Of a DNA stretch of 5,078 nucleotides, positions 1-4,863 are shown piece by piece. The stretch is taken from assembly GCA_900551625.1 (NCBI GenBank), contig URWZ01000134.1:1-5078 (forward strand), read 5' to 3'. Position 1 is the first letter of the stretch. Each line of letters opens with the position of its first letter. Both the position numbers and the translations under genes were made by a program. The DNA comes from an uncultured Collinsella sp. GTDB taxonomy: Bacteria; Actinomycetota; Coriobacteriia; Coriobacteriales; Coriobacteriaceae. The notes under the pieces are model-generated. The model saw only the letters and a program-made list of their open reading frames with translations. It had not been told where the DNA came from and did no database searches.

Positions 1-42
1 CACTGCATATCGTCGGCAGCGTCAGATGTGTATAAGAGACAG
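1..42 (+). other. Illumina Nextera i5 adapter left on the contig end (artefact)
   Basis: Bases 24-42 are the 19-bp Tn5 mosaic end AGATGTGTATAAGAGACAG. Bases 10-23 are the Nextera read-1 segment TCGTCGGCAGCGTC. Bases 2-9 read ACTGCATA, which matches the Nextera i5 index known as S506/N506, and base 1 fits the last base of the P5 arm. The order index, read-1 segment, mosaic end is exactly that of a library adapter joined to an insert. This is not a natural transposon end: no transposase or target duplication accompanies it. Genomic sequence therefore begins at base 43, which is also the physical end of the contig. Confidence 0.98.
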
Positions 43-66
43 CGGTCTTGTTGCATGCTAAAGCGT

Positions 67-94
67 TTGACCAAAAAACGCCCGAGCGTTTACA
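67..94 (+). promoter_or_regulatory. weak promoter candidate for rpiB
   Basis: TTGACC (67-72) is a good -35-like hexamer. It is followed 16 bases later by TTTACA (89-94), a poor -10. A better -10-like hexamer, TATCAT, lies at 107-112 but has no -35 at the right distance. AGCGTTT occurs twice (62-68 and 85-91), 23 bp apart, over the same stretch. Only 130 genomic bases precede rpiB on this contig, so the true promoter could also be missing. Confidence 0.2.
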
Positions 95-172
95 CAAAAG
101 TCGCGCTATCATGCAGTCGAACGCGGTAAAACCTTTAGCAATTCCGCCGCACGGACCAGAGAGGAACCACTC

Positions 173-640
173 ATGAAGATTGGTATCGGCAACGACCATG
201 CCGCCGTCGAGCTCAAGAACATCATTTCCGAGCACCTGAAGGAGCGCGGCTGCGAGGTCGTGAACTTTGGAACCGACACCTCCGAGAGCTTCGATTACCC
301 CATCGCCGGCTACAAGGTGGGTAAGGCCGTGGCCAACGGTGACGTCGACCTGGGTATCCTGATCTGCGGTACCGGCGTCGGCATCAGCCTGGCCGCCAAC
401 AAGGTGGAGGGCGTTCGCGCCGTCGTGTGCTCCGAGCCCTTCAGCGCCAAGCTCTCCCGCATGCACAACAATACCAACGTGCTCGCCTTTGGCGCCCGCG
501 TCGTGGGCTCCGAGCTCGCCAAGATGATTGTCGACGAGTGGCTCGACGCCGAGTTTGAGGGCGGTCGTCATGAGCGTCGCGTTAACCTCCTCAACGAGAT
601 CGACCACACGCGCGGCCTCAAGGTCGTCGACGAGGCCTAA
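173..640 (+). CDS. rpiB: ribose-5-phosphate isomerase B (RpiB/LacAB family)
   Basis: This 155-residue cytosolic enzyme should interconvert ribose 5-phosphate and ribulose 5-phosphate in the non-oxidative pentose phosphate pathway. It is full length for the family (about 145-160 residues). Visible hallmarks are the N-terminal GNDHA motif (D8, H9), the catalytic-loop motif CGTGVGIS with Cys65 as the expected base, RMHNNTNVL with His98, and GGRHERR (R132, R136) for phosphate binding. The family usually has GxDHAG at the N-terminus; here the last position is Ala. The related galactose-6-phosphate isomerase subunits LacA/LacB are the alternative. A single gene with both the active-site Cys and the His/Arg set, and no lac neighbours, favours RpiB. 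The ATG at 173 is chosen because a GAGAGGA Shine-Dalgarno (159-165) sits 7 bases upstream and the family N-terminus starts here. It is the only plus-strand gene in the window and is followed by its own terminator. Confidence 0.95.
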   Translation: MKIGIGNDHAAVELKNIISEHLKERGCEVVNFGTDTSESFDYPIAGYKVGKAVANGDVDLGILICGTGVGISLAANKVEGVRAVVCSEPFSAKLSRMHNNTNVLAFGARVVGSELAKMIVDEWLDAEFEGGRHERRVNLLNEIDHTRGLKVVDEA

Positions 641-647
641 AGACCTA

Positions 648-664
648 CAAAGCCATACGCTAAC
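648..664 (+). repeat. 17-base direct repeat, copy 1
   Basis: CAAAGCCATACGCTAAC begins 8 bases after the rpiB stop codon and ends just before the rpiB terminator stem. It matches bases 778-794 at 16 of 17 positions (T656 versus C786). The function is unknown. Confidence 0.7.
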
Positions 665-667
665 GCC

Positions 668-706
668 AGCCCCCGCCCGGAAGAAACATCCGGGCGGGGG
701 CTCTTT
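668..706 (+). terminator. rpiB intrinsic terminator
   Basis: A perfect 13-bp GC-rich stem (668-680 with 690-702) closes a 9-base loop and is followed by CTTT. The stem is very strong but the T-run is short. On the minus strand no T-run follows, so it is assigned to rpiB, whose stop codon ends 27 bases upstream. Confidence 0.85.
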
Positions 707-739
707 AGTAGATTTCTAAGCGGTTACCAAAAATCTACT
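707..739. repeat. 9-bp inverted repeat between the two terminators
   Basis: AGTAGATTT (707-715) and AAATCTACT (731-739) are perfect reverse complements separated by 15 bases. The repeat sits between the rpiB and ndk terminators, downstream of both genes. It has no T-run and is not GC-rich, so it is unlikely to be a terminator. It could be a protein site or a relic of a small repeat element. Confidence 0.5.
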
Positions 740-744
740 GGAAT

Positions 745-778
745 AAAAAGGGCGCCGCGGATGGAATTCCGCGGCGCC
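745..778 (-). terminator. ndk intrinsic terminator
   Basis: An 11-bp perfect stem (751-761 with 768-778, GGCGCCGCGGA and its complement) encloses a 6-base loop. Read on the minus strand it is followed by CTTTTTATT (750-742), a typical rho-independent tail. It lies about 40 bases past the ndk stop codon. No T-run follows it on the plus strand. Confidence 0.9.
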
Positions 779-794
779 AAAGCCACACGCTAAC
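778..794 (+). repeat. 17-base direct repeat, copy 2
   Basis: CAAAGCCACACGCTAAC is the second copy of the 648-664 sequence, with one mismatch, 130 bp away. It lies in the ndk 3' untranslated region, on the outer side of the ndk terminator. The two copies therefore flank the whole terminator cluster. Confidence 0.7.
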
Positions 795-815
795 AGCTTT
801 AAGGAGTCAAAGCTG
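794..815 (-). other. small hairpin directly after the ndk stop codon
   Basis: CAGCTTT (794-800) and AAAGCTG (809-815) form a 7-bp stem with an 8-base loop, starting two bases past the ndk stop codon on the minus strand. No T-run follows, so it would be a secondary 3' structure upstream of the real terminator. The stem is short and may have no role. Confidence 0.35.
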
Positions 816-817
816 GT

Positions 818-1222
818 TTAGCCAAAAAAGCGCTTGATCTCGATCTCGGCGTTCTCCAAGCAGTCGGAGCCGTGGATTACGTTAGCGTTGACATCGACAG
901 CGAAGTCGCCGCGAATGGTGCCGGGAGCAGCATCAAGCGGGTTGGTAGCACCCATAAGGGTGCGCATCTTGGAGACAGCGGAGAGACCGGAAACGACCAT
1001 CTTGACGACCGGACCGCTCGTCATAAAGTCGCAGAGACCGCCAAAGAAGGGCTTGTCGGCCAGATGGGCGTAGTGCTCCTCGACGGTAGCGCGCTCGAGC
1101 GTGGTCATCTCCATGCGCTCGATGACAAGGCCGCTACGCTCAATGCGAGCGACGATCTCGCCGATCTTACGATCGCGCACAGCGTCGGGCTTAATCATGA
1201 TGAAGGTCTTCTCGATAGCCAT
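818..1222 (-). CDS. ndk: nucleoside diphosphate kinase
   Basis: This 134-residue cytosolic enzyme moves the gamma phosphate from ATP to other nucleoside diphosphates through a phosphohistidine, balancing NTP and dNTP pools. The active-site set is intact: K11 in MIKPDAV, Y51, R87, T93 in MGATNP, R104 in GTIRGDFA, N114, and the phosphorylated H117 in NVIHGSD. The protein ends FFG, about ten residues shorter than the E. coli enzyme (143), with no catalytic residue lost. The frame is open to an ATG at 1264, which would add 14 residues. The ATG at 1222 is chosen because the encoded MAIEKTFIMIKPDAV is the normal family N-terminus and GAAAGG lies 7 bases upstream of it. The gene stands alone, convergent with rpiB, with its own terminator and a promoter candidate about 120 bases upstream. 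Confidence 0.97.
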   Translation of the reverse strand: MAIEKTFIMIKPDAVRDRKIGEIVARIERSGLVIERMEMTTLERATVEEHYAHLADKPFFGGLCDFMTSGPVVKMVVSGLSAVSKMRTLMGATNPLDAAPGTIRGDFAVDVNANVIHGSDCLENAEIEIKRFFG

Positions 1223-1229
1223 AAGGTAG

Positions 1230-1235
1230 CCTTTC
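1230..1235 (-). promoter_or_regulatory. ribosome binding site deciding the ndk start
   Basis: GAAAGG on the minus strand, 7 bases before the ATG at 1222. It supports the shorter 134-residue product over the 148-residue reading from 1264. Confidence 0.7.
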
Positions 1236-1330
1236 AAGTAGGTTCGCGCGTGCCCAAGTCCCATTCCGGCACCCGCCCGGACTGCATCGTAACAGAGTTT
1301 TAGCTGCAGTTAAACAAAAAGCTGTTTTTT

Positions 1331-1358
1331 GAAACGTTACAATTTATTAAAACGTTCC
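1331..1358. promoter_or_regulatory. imperfect 28-bp dyad with two AACGTT palindromes (putative ndk operator)
   Basis: AACGTT, itself a palindrome, occurs at 1333-1338 and 1351-1356, 18 bp centre to centre. The surrounding 28 bases form an imperfect dyad in which 10 of 14 position pairs are complementary. On the minus strand one copy falls between the proposed -35 and -10, and the other at the expected transcription start, a typical layout for repressor binding. The regulator is unknown. Confidence 0.4.
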
Positions 1359-1369
1359 ATTTGTGTCAC
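1341..1369 (-). promoter_or_regulatory. ndk promoter candidate
   Basis: On the minus strand GTGACA (1369-1364, five of six to the -35 consensus) is followed after 17 bases by TAAATT (1346-1341, four of six to the -10). It lies in the most AT-rich part of this gap and points at ndk. It would give a leader of roughly 110 bases. The weak point is the imperfect -10. Confidence 0.4.
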
Positions 1370-1522
1370 TTCTGTTTCGAGGCCCGATTAGAGTACCATC
1401 CGACCGCACATCAACCGCATCGAACCGAGCGGACGGTCGGTTGCCGCCCGTGAACGTACCCCCTTCACAACCTGCCCAAAGGTCCTACAGAAGTTCTCGA
1501 CAAGCCCCTCCCCCATAGCAAC
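1370..1522. other. intergenic stretch with no supported gene
   Basis: This part of the 387-base gap between ndk and argH shows no convincing gene. Two weak dyads are visible: CCGACCG (1400-1406) with CGGTCGG (1434-1440), and AACCGA (1423-1428) with TCGGTT (1437-1442). They overlap, so both cannot form at once. A 42-codon minus-strand frame (1388-1516) has no ribosome binding site. Confidence 0.5.
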
Positions 1523-1556
1523 AAAATACGGACGCCCACATCAGCAGACGTCCGTA
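1523..1556 (-). terminator. argH intrinsic terminator
   Basis: TACGGACG (1527-1534) and CGTCCGTA (1549-1556) form a perfect 8-bp stem with a 14-base loop. On the minus strand the stem runs directly into TTTTG. It lies about 54 bases past the argH stop codon. The long loop makes it weaker than the ndk terminator, but position and tail fit. Confidence 0.7.
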
Positions 1557-1609
1557 AAGCAACAACGATTTATCAATAAATAATGGCCAAAACAGCTTCA
1601 GCCAAACCC

Positions 1610-3040
1610 CTACTTTACCCCGTGGCCCATTTCGACGACCTTGGTCAGCGATCCAAACACGCCTTTGTCGGCCTCAAGCTGTGCCTCGGCACGCTGCAGC
1701 TGCACGGCAACGGCGGCAGGGGCGGTGCCGCCCTCGGTCGTGCGCGCGGCGACAATCGACGGGATGTCGAGCGCCTCGGTAATGTCGTGCTCAAAGAGCG
1801 GACTCGCCTCCTGGAACACCTCAAACGGCAGGTCCTCAAGGTTGCAGCCGCGCTTCTCACACATCAGGACCAAATGGCCCACCACGGCATGTGCCTCGCG
1901 GAACGGCAGGCCACGCTTGGCCAGGTAATCGGCAACATCGGTGGCGGCAAGGTGCCCCACACCGCACTCGCGCGCCATGGCATCCTCGTTGACGGTCCAG
2001 GTCGAAATCATACCGGCCATAACGGACAGGCACTGCATGAGCGTATGGGCGGTATCGAGGGCGCCCTCCTTGTCCTCCTGCAAGTCCTTGTTATAAGCAA
2101 GCGGCAGGCCCTTCATGGTCACGAGCAGCTGCACCAGGTTGCCATAGACTCGGCCGCTCTTGCCGCGGATAAGCTCGGCAAAATCGGGGTTCTTCTTCTG
2201 CGGCATGATGGACGAGCCAGTGGAGTAGGAGTCGGAAAGCGTGATAAAGCCAAATTCGGAGCTCGACCACAGCACGATCTCCTCGGAAAGACGCGACAGG
2301 TGCATCGCCATGACGGAGCCGGCGTAATGCAGGTCGAGGAGGAAATCACGGTCGGAAACCGCATCGAGCGAGTTGGGGATCACGCCCGCAAAGCCAAGTT
2401 CGGCGGCCGTCATCTGACGATCGAGCGGATAGCTCGTACCGGCAAGCGCGGCAGCGCCCAGCGGGCAGTTGTCGGCGGCATCAAAGGCGGCCTTCAGGCG
2501 TGTAAAGTCGCGCGCGAACATCCAGGAATACGCCAGCAGATGATGCGACAACAGCACGGGCTGAGCATGCTGCATGTGCGTGTAACCCGGCAGAATCACC
2601 TTGTCGTACTTTTTAGCCGCATCCACCAGCACATGACGCAGTTCAAGATTGGCCTCCATGAGCTCCTTGGCCAGCGCCTTGACGCCCAGACGTGTGTCGG
2701 TCGCCACCTGGTCGTTGCGCGAACGTCCGGTATGCAAGCGCTTGCCAGCCTCGCCGATGCGACGCGTCAGCTCGCTCTCGATGGACATATGAATGTCCTC
2801 GTCGTTGATATCGAAGGTGAAGTTGCCGGCATCGATATCCTGTTCGATTGCGGTCAGACCCTCGGCAATCGCCTGCTCGTCCTCGGCGCTGATAATGCCC
2901 TGGGCCGCCAGCATCTTGGCATGTGCCTTAGATCCGGCGATATCCTGCTTATAGAGATGTTTGTCGACCGGCAGCGACGCGCCAAACTCCTGCGTGACCT
3001 CGGCCACGCCCGCCTCAAAACGACCGCCCCAAAGAGCCAT
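1610..3040 (-). CDS. argH: argininosuccinate lyase
   Basis: This 476-residue cytosolic enzyme of the fumarase/aspartase superfamily splits argininosuccinate into arginine and fumarate, the last step of arginine synthesis. It normally works as a homotetramer. It is full length (family about 455-475). Visible hallmarks are MALWGGRF at the N-terminus, the TGRSRND segment (104-110), GYTHMQHAQP with His155, and the superfamily signature GSSIMPQKKNPD (275-286), with the catalytic serine loop at S276/S277 and K282. The C-terminal domain follows from about residue 360. The frame is open upstream to 3115, but those 25 extra residues do not resemble the family. The ATG at 3040 has an AAAGGAG Shine-Dalgarno 8 bases upstream. 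It lies on the same strand as argG but 524 bases downstream of it, separated by hairpins and a small ORF. It is followed by its own terminator. I see no clear dedicated promoter, so it may share a transcript with the small ORF or with argG. Confidence 0.97.
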   Translation of the reverse strand: MALWGGRFEAGVAEVTQEFGASLPVDKHLYKQDIAGSKAHAKMLAAQGIISAEDEQAIAEGLTAIEQDIDAGNFTFDINDEDIHMSIESELTRRIGEAGKRLHTGRSRNDQVATDTRLGVKALAKELMEANLELRHVLVDAAKKYDKVILPGYTHMQHAQPVLLSHHLLAYSWMFARDFTRLKAAFDAADNCPLGAAALAGTSYPLDRQMTAAELGFAGVIPNSLDAVSDRDFLLDLHYAGSVMAMHLSRLSEEIVLWSSSEFGFITLSDSYSTGSSIMPQKKNPDFAELIRGKSGRVYGNLVQLLVTMKGLPLAYNKDLQEDKEGALDTAHTLMQCLSVMAGMISTWTVNEDAMARECGVGHLAATDVADYLAKRGLPFREAHAVVGHLVLMCEKRGCNLEDLPFEVFQEASPLFEHDITEALDIPSIVAARTTEGGTAPAAVAVQLQRAEAQLEADKGVFGSLTKVVEMGHGVK

Positions 3041-3048
3041 GGAACCGT

Positions 3049-3055
3049 CTCCTTT
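3049..3055 (-). promoter_or_regulatory. ribosome binding site deciding the argH start
   Basis: AAAGGAG on the minus strand, 8 bases before the ATG at 3040. It is a near-ideal Shine-Dalgarno and excludes the longer reading from 3115. Confidence 0.85.
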
Positions 3056-3095
3056 CTCCAAATACCAAAACAAGCGCCCAAAGCAATGCGCCCTG

Positions 3096-3107
3096 TCGCT
3101 AAAGCGA
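3096..3107. promoter_or_regulatory. small dyad in the argH leader
   Basis: TCGCT (3096-3100) and AGCGA (3103-3107) face each other across two bases, about 60 bases upstream of the argH start, in the 118-base gap after the small ORF. The two-base spacing is too tight for an RNA hairpin but would suit a DNA-binding dimer. No promoter hexamers stand out nearby. Confidence 0.2.
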
Positions 3108-3158
3108 TTTTTCAACCGCTAGTTTTACACACTCCCTGCCGTGCGCTGGGCCATGTAG

Positions 3159-3329
3159 CTAATTTGCAAAGAAGTGACGCACCATGCACTTGGCGCCCAA
3201 CGTCTCCCTCCGGATGTTGCCCTGCGAATCATCGATCCAGGCCTTCAGGCTCATAGGGACGTCCTCGACCTTTGCAGCATCGAACTCGGGCACGAGGGCA
3301 AGTAAAGCATGCGCGATAGCATGGAACAT
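3159..3329 (-). CDS. small ORF, 56 residues, unknown function, between argG and argH
   Basis: I do not recognise this protein. The frame runs ATG (3329) to TAG (3159) on the same strand as argG and argH. Support for coding is a near-perfect Shine-Dalgarno GAGGAG (3343-3338) 8 bases before the ATG and clear G/C preference at third positions (about 40 of 56 by hand count), in line with the neighbouring genes. The product has an apolar N-terminal stretch (residues 1-13, MFHAIAHALLALV), then a mixed-charge middle with Trp31 and the turn-like DDSQGN (33-38). The C-terminus is basic-aromatic (RRETLGAKC, then RHFFAN, with the single Cys48). There is no signal peptide or long membrane segment. It lies 235 bases after the argG stop codon and 118 bases before the argH start. 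It could be a small accessory protein of the arginine operon, an unrelated peptide, or a remnant of a larger gene. It is too long and too poor in Arg codons to be a classical arginine leader peptide. Confidence 0.6.
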   Translation of the reverse strand: MFHAIAHALLALVPEFDAAKVEDVPMSLKAWIDDSQGNIRRETLGAKCMVRHFFAN

Positions 3330-3337
3330 AATGGATA

Positions 3338-3343
3338 CTCCTC
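3338..3343 (-). promoter_or_regulatory. strong ribosome binding site of the small ORF
   Basis: GAGGAG on the minus strand, 8 bases before the ATG at 3329, preceded by an AT-only run (3352-3344, TATATATAT). The AT run could be a -10 element, but no -35 fits upstream of it and transcription would then start inside the binding site. It is more likely a single-stranded region that helps ribosome loading. Confidence 0.65.
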
Positions 3344-3379
3344 ATATATATAGGCGCAGAGCCGCCAAATTGATAGAAG

Positions 3380-3409
3380 GAGCCCCGCCGGATAACCCCG
3401 GCGGGGCTC
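3380..3409 (-). terminator. strong hairpin after argG (terminator or attenuating/stabilising structure)
   Basis: A perfect 12-bp stem (3380-3391 with 3398-3409, GAGCCCCGCCGG and its complement) closes a 6-base loop. On the minus strand it is followed by CTTCTATCAATTT, only a broken T-run; on the plus strand no T-run follows. It lies 156 bases past the argG stop codon and 51 bases before the small ORF start. The stem is strong enough to stop RNA polymerase, but the poor tail suggests read-through towards the small ORF and argH, or a role in protecting the argG mRNA end. Confidence 0.65.
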
Positions 3410-3519
3410 GGACTCAGCCGCAGACGCGGCATCAAATACGCGGGCGGAACGTAGGGGCCACCGATGTTAAGAAGTGTCAGCAAGCATAACGAAAGGTAGG
3501 GACCCCGTGCGCCCGTTTT

Positions 3520-3547
3520 GTATCACGCGGATGGGCCGCGCGGATAC
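3520..3547 (-). other. imperfect hairpin in the argG 3' untranslated region
   Basis: GTATC (3520-3524) pairs with GATAC (3543-3547) and CGCG (3526-3529) with CGCG (3537-3540), with small internal asymmetry and a 7-base loop. It begins 17 bases after the argG stop codon. On the minus strand it is followed by AAAAC rather than T's, so it is not an intrinsic terminator. A 3'-end stabilising structure is possible. Confidence 0.35.
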
Positions 3548-3564
3548 CAAGGGAAGGAAAAGCC

Positions 3565-4791
3565 TTAGGCCTGAGCAGCAGCAGAGCTGGGACCCTGGAC
3601 CTTGGCCCACGTCTTGAGCGACAGCGTGTCGATCTCGATAAAGCCGGCGCTGGCCTTCTCGTCAAACGTGGTGTCGCGGTCGTAGGTAGCCAGACCGTAG
3701 TCGTAGAGGCTGAAGGGGCTCTTGCGGCCGACGACATGGCAGTTGCCCTTAAAGAACTTCAGACGGACGGTGCCGGTCACGAACTTCTGGGTGTCGGCCA
3801 TAAAGGCGTCGAGCGCGTTTTTGAGTGGGCTGTACCACTGGCCGTTGTACACGGCGGTGGCCCAATCCTGCTCGAGCTTAATCTTAGTCTTGAGCAGGTC
3901 GCCCTCAACGCAAATGTCCTCGAGTGCCTTATGGGCGGTAATGAGCGTCAGGGCGCCGGGAACCTCATAGCACTCGCGGCTCTTGAGGCCCACCAGACGA
4001 TCCTCAACCAGGTCGAGACGGCCAAAGCCGTTGTCGCCCGAAATCTTGTTGAGGGCGATGACGATCTCGGAGAGTTTCATCTTCTTGCCGTCGACGGCGA
4101 CGGGCTTGCCGACCTCAAACTCAATCTCGGTATACGTCGGGGTGTCGGGCGTGTCCTCGGGATTCTTGGTCATAACCCAGGCGTCGTCGAGCGGCTCATT
4201 CCAGGGGTCCTCCAGGTGGCCACACTCAATGGCACGACCCCACAGGTTGTCGTCGATGGAATAGGGGTTGTCGTTGGCACCCTCGGGAACCGGCACGTTG
4301 TGGGCGTGGGCATAGGCGACCTCGTCGGGACGGCACTTCAGATCCCACTCGCGAACGGGGGCGATAACCTTAAGCTCGGGGTCGAGGGCCTTGACCGCAG
4401 CCTCAAAACGAACCTGGTCGTTACCCTTGCCGGTGCAGCCGTGGGCGACGTAGGTCGCGCCAAACCCGTGAGCGACCTCGACAAGCTTCTTGGCGAGCAG
4501 CGGGCGAGACAGAGCGGAGAGCAGCGGGTACTTGTTCTCGTACATGGAATTTGCGGCGATGGCCTTAGTCAGGAACTCATCGGAGAACTCGTCGCGCAGG
4601 TCGAGCACCTGGCAATCGAGAACGCCCAGGTCGAGCGCCTTCTGCTTCTTGGCATCCAGGCCGGTCTCCTCCTGGCCCACGTTACCGCAGACGCAAACGA
4701 CATCGAGATTTTTCTCGTCCTGGAGCCATTTGACACATACGGATGTATCAAGACCACCGGAATATGCGAGAACGACTTTTTCCTTGCTCAT
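3565..4791 (-). CDS. argG: argininosuccinate synthase
   Basis: This 408-residue cytosolic enzyme of the N-type ATP pyrophosphatase family joins citrulline and aspartate, using ATP and releasing AMP and pyrophosphate, to make argininosuccinate for ArgH. Length is typical of the type I enzyme (about 400). Visible hallmarks are the ATP-binding PP-loop AYSGGLDTS (9-17), YENKYPLLSALSRPL (84-98), the second signature HGCTGKGNDQVRF (118-129), and YSIDDNLWGR (177-186), which begins the synthetase domain. The last dozen residues, rich in Ala, Ser and Gln, are a non-conserved tail. The frame is open upstream to 4842. The ATG at 4791 is chosen because MSKEKVVLAYSGG is the family N-terminus and GAAAGGAAA lies 6-7 bases upstream. 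It is the promoter-proximal arginine gene here. Upstream are three 11-bp-spaced RGTCA repeats that may be its control region. No ArgR-type box (paired TGAAT/ATTCA) is evident. Confidence 0.98.
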   Translation of the reverse strand: MSKEKVVLAYSGGLDTSVCVKWLQDEKNLDVVCVCGNVGQEETGLDAKKQKALDLGVLDCQVLDLRDEFSDEFLTKAIAANSMYENKYPLLSALSRPLLAKKLVEVAHGFGATYVAHGCTGKGNDQVRFEAAVKALDPELKVIAPVREWDLKCRPDEVAYAHAHNVPVPEGANDNPYSIDDNLWGRAIECGHLEDPWNEPLDDAWVMTKNPEDTPDTPTYTEIEFEVGKPVAVDGKKMKLSEIVIALNKISGDNGFGRLDLVEDRLVGLKSRECYEVPGALTLITAHKALEDICVEGDLLKTKIKLEQDWATAVYNGQWYSPLKNALDAFMADTQKFVTGTVRLKFFKGNCHVVGRKSPFSLYDYGLATYDRDTTFDEKASAGFIEIDTLSLKTWAKVQGPSSAAAQA

Positions 4792-4796
4792 GGCTG

Positions 4797-4805
4797 TTTC
4801 CTTTC
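4797..4805 (-). promoter_or_regulatory. ribosome binding site deciding the argG start
   Basis: GAAAGGAAA on the minus strand with AAGGA centred 7 bases before the ATG at 4791. It supports the 408-residue product rather than the 425-residue reading from 4842. Confidence 0.75.
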
Positions 4806-4830
4806 GCCCTTGGTAGCTAGTTAGAACATC

Positions 4831-4863
4831 GGTCAGTTGCAAGTCATTTCAAGGTCATATACC
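4831..4863. promoter_or_regulatory. three RGTCA direct repeats at 11-bp period upstream of argG
   Basis: On the plus strand GGTCAGTTGCA (4831-4841), AGTCATTTCAA (4842-4852) and GGTCATATACC (4853-4863) line up with RGTCA exactly every 11 bases and A/T-leaning sequence between. One turn of spacing between heptamer-like direct repeats is the pattern known for OmpR/PhoB-family response regulators. A weak -10-like TATATG for argG (minus, 4861-4856) overlaps the outermost unit. Bound protein would then cover the start region. The regulator and any function are inference. Confidence 0.35.

Noticed and set aside
24..42. Natural Tn5/IS50-like mosaic end
   Set aside because: The preceding index and read-1 segment show it is a library adapter, not a mobile element.
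872..1303. 143-codon plus-strand ORF antisense to ndk
   Set aside because: Shadow of ndk, with no ribosome binding site and no family resemblance.
1388..1516. 42-codon minus-strand ORF downstream of the argH terminator
   Set aside because: It begins right after the terminator T-run with no ribosome binding site, and the translation looks random.
1583..3256. 557-codon plus-strand ORF antisense to argH
   Set aside because: It mirrors argH, a clear conserved enzyme. Such long antisense frames arise in G/C-rich genes because the sense strand avoids TTA, CTA and TCA codons. The translation has no recognisable domain, and no ribosome binding site precedes 1583.
3229..3483. 84-codon minus-strand ORF between argG and argH
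   Set aside because: It starts with TTG without a ribosome binding site, runs through the strong hairpin at 3380-3409, and overlaps the better supported small ORF in another frame.
3184..3489. 101-codon plus-strand ORF between argG and argH
   Set aside because: Opposite strand to the small ORF and the arginine genes, with no Shine-Dalgarno, and it crosses the hairpin. It is most simply a shadow.
3736..4824. 362-codon plus-strand ORF antisense to argG
   Set aside because: Same codon-bias effect over argG; the translation is a Gly/Val/Leu-rich string with no family resemblance.
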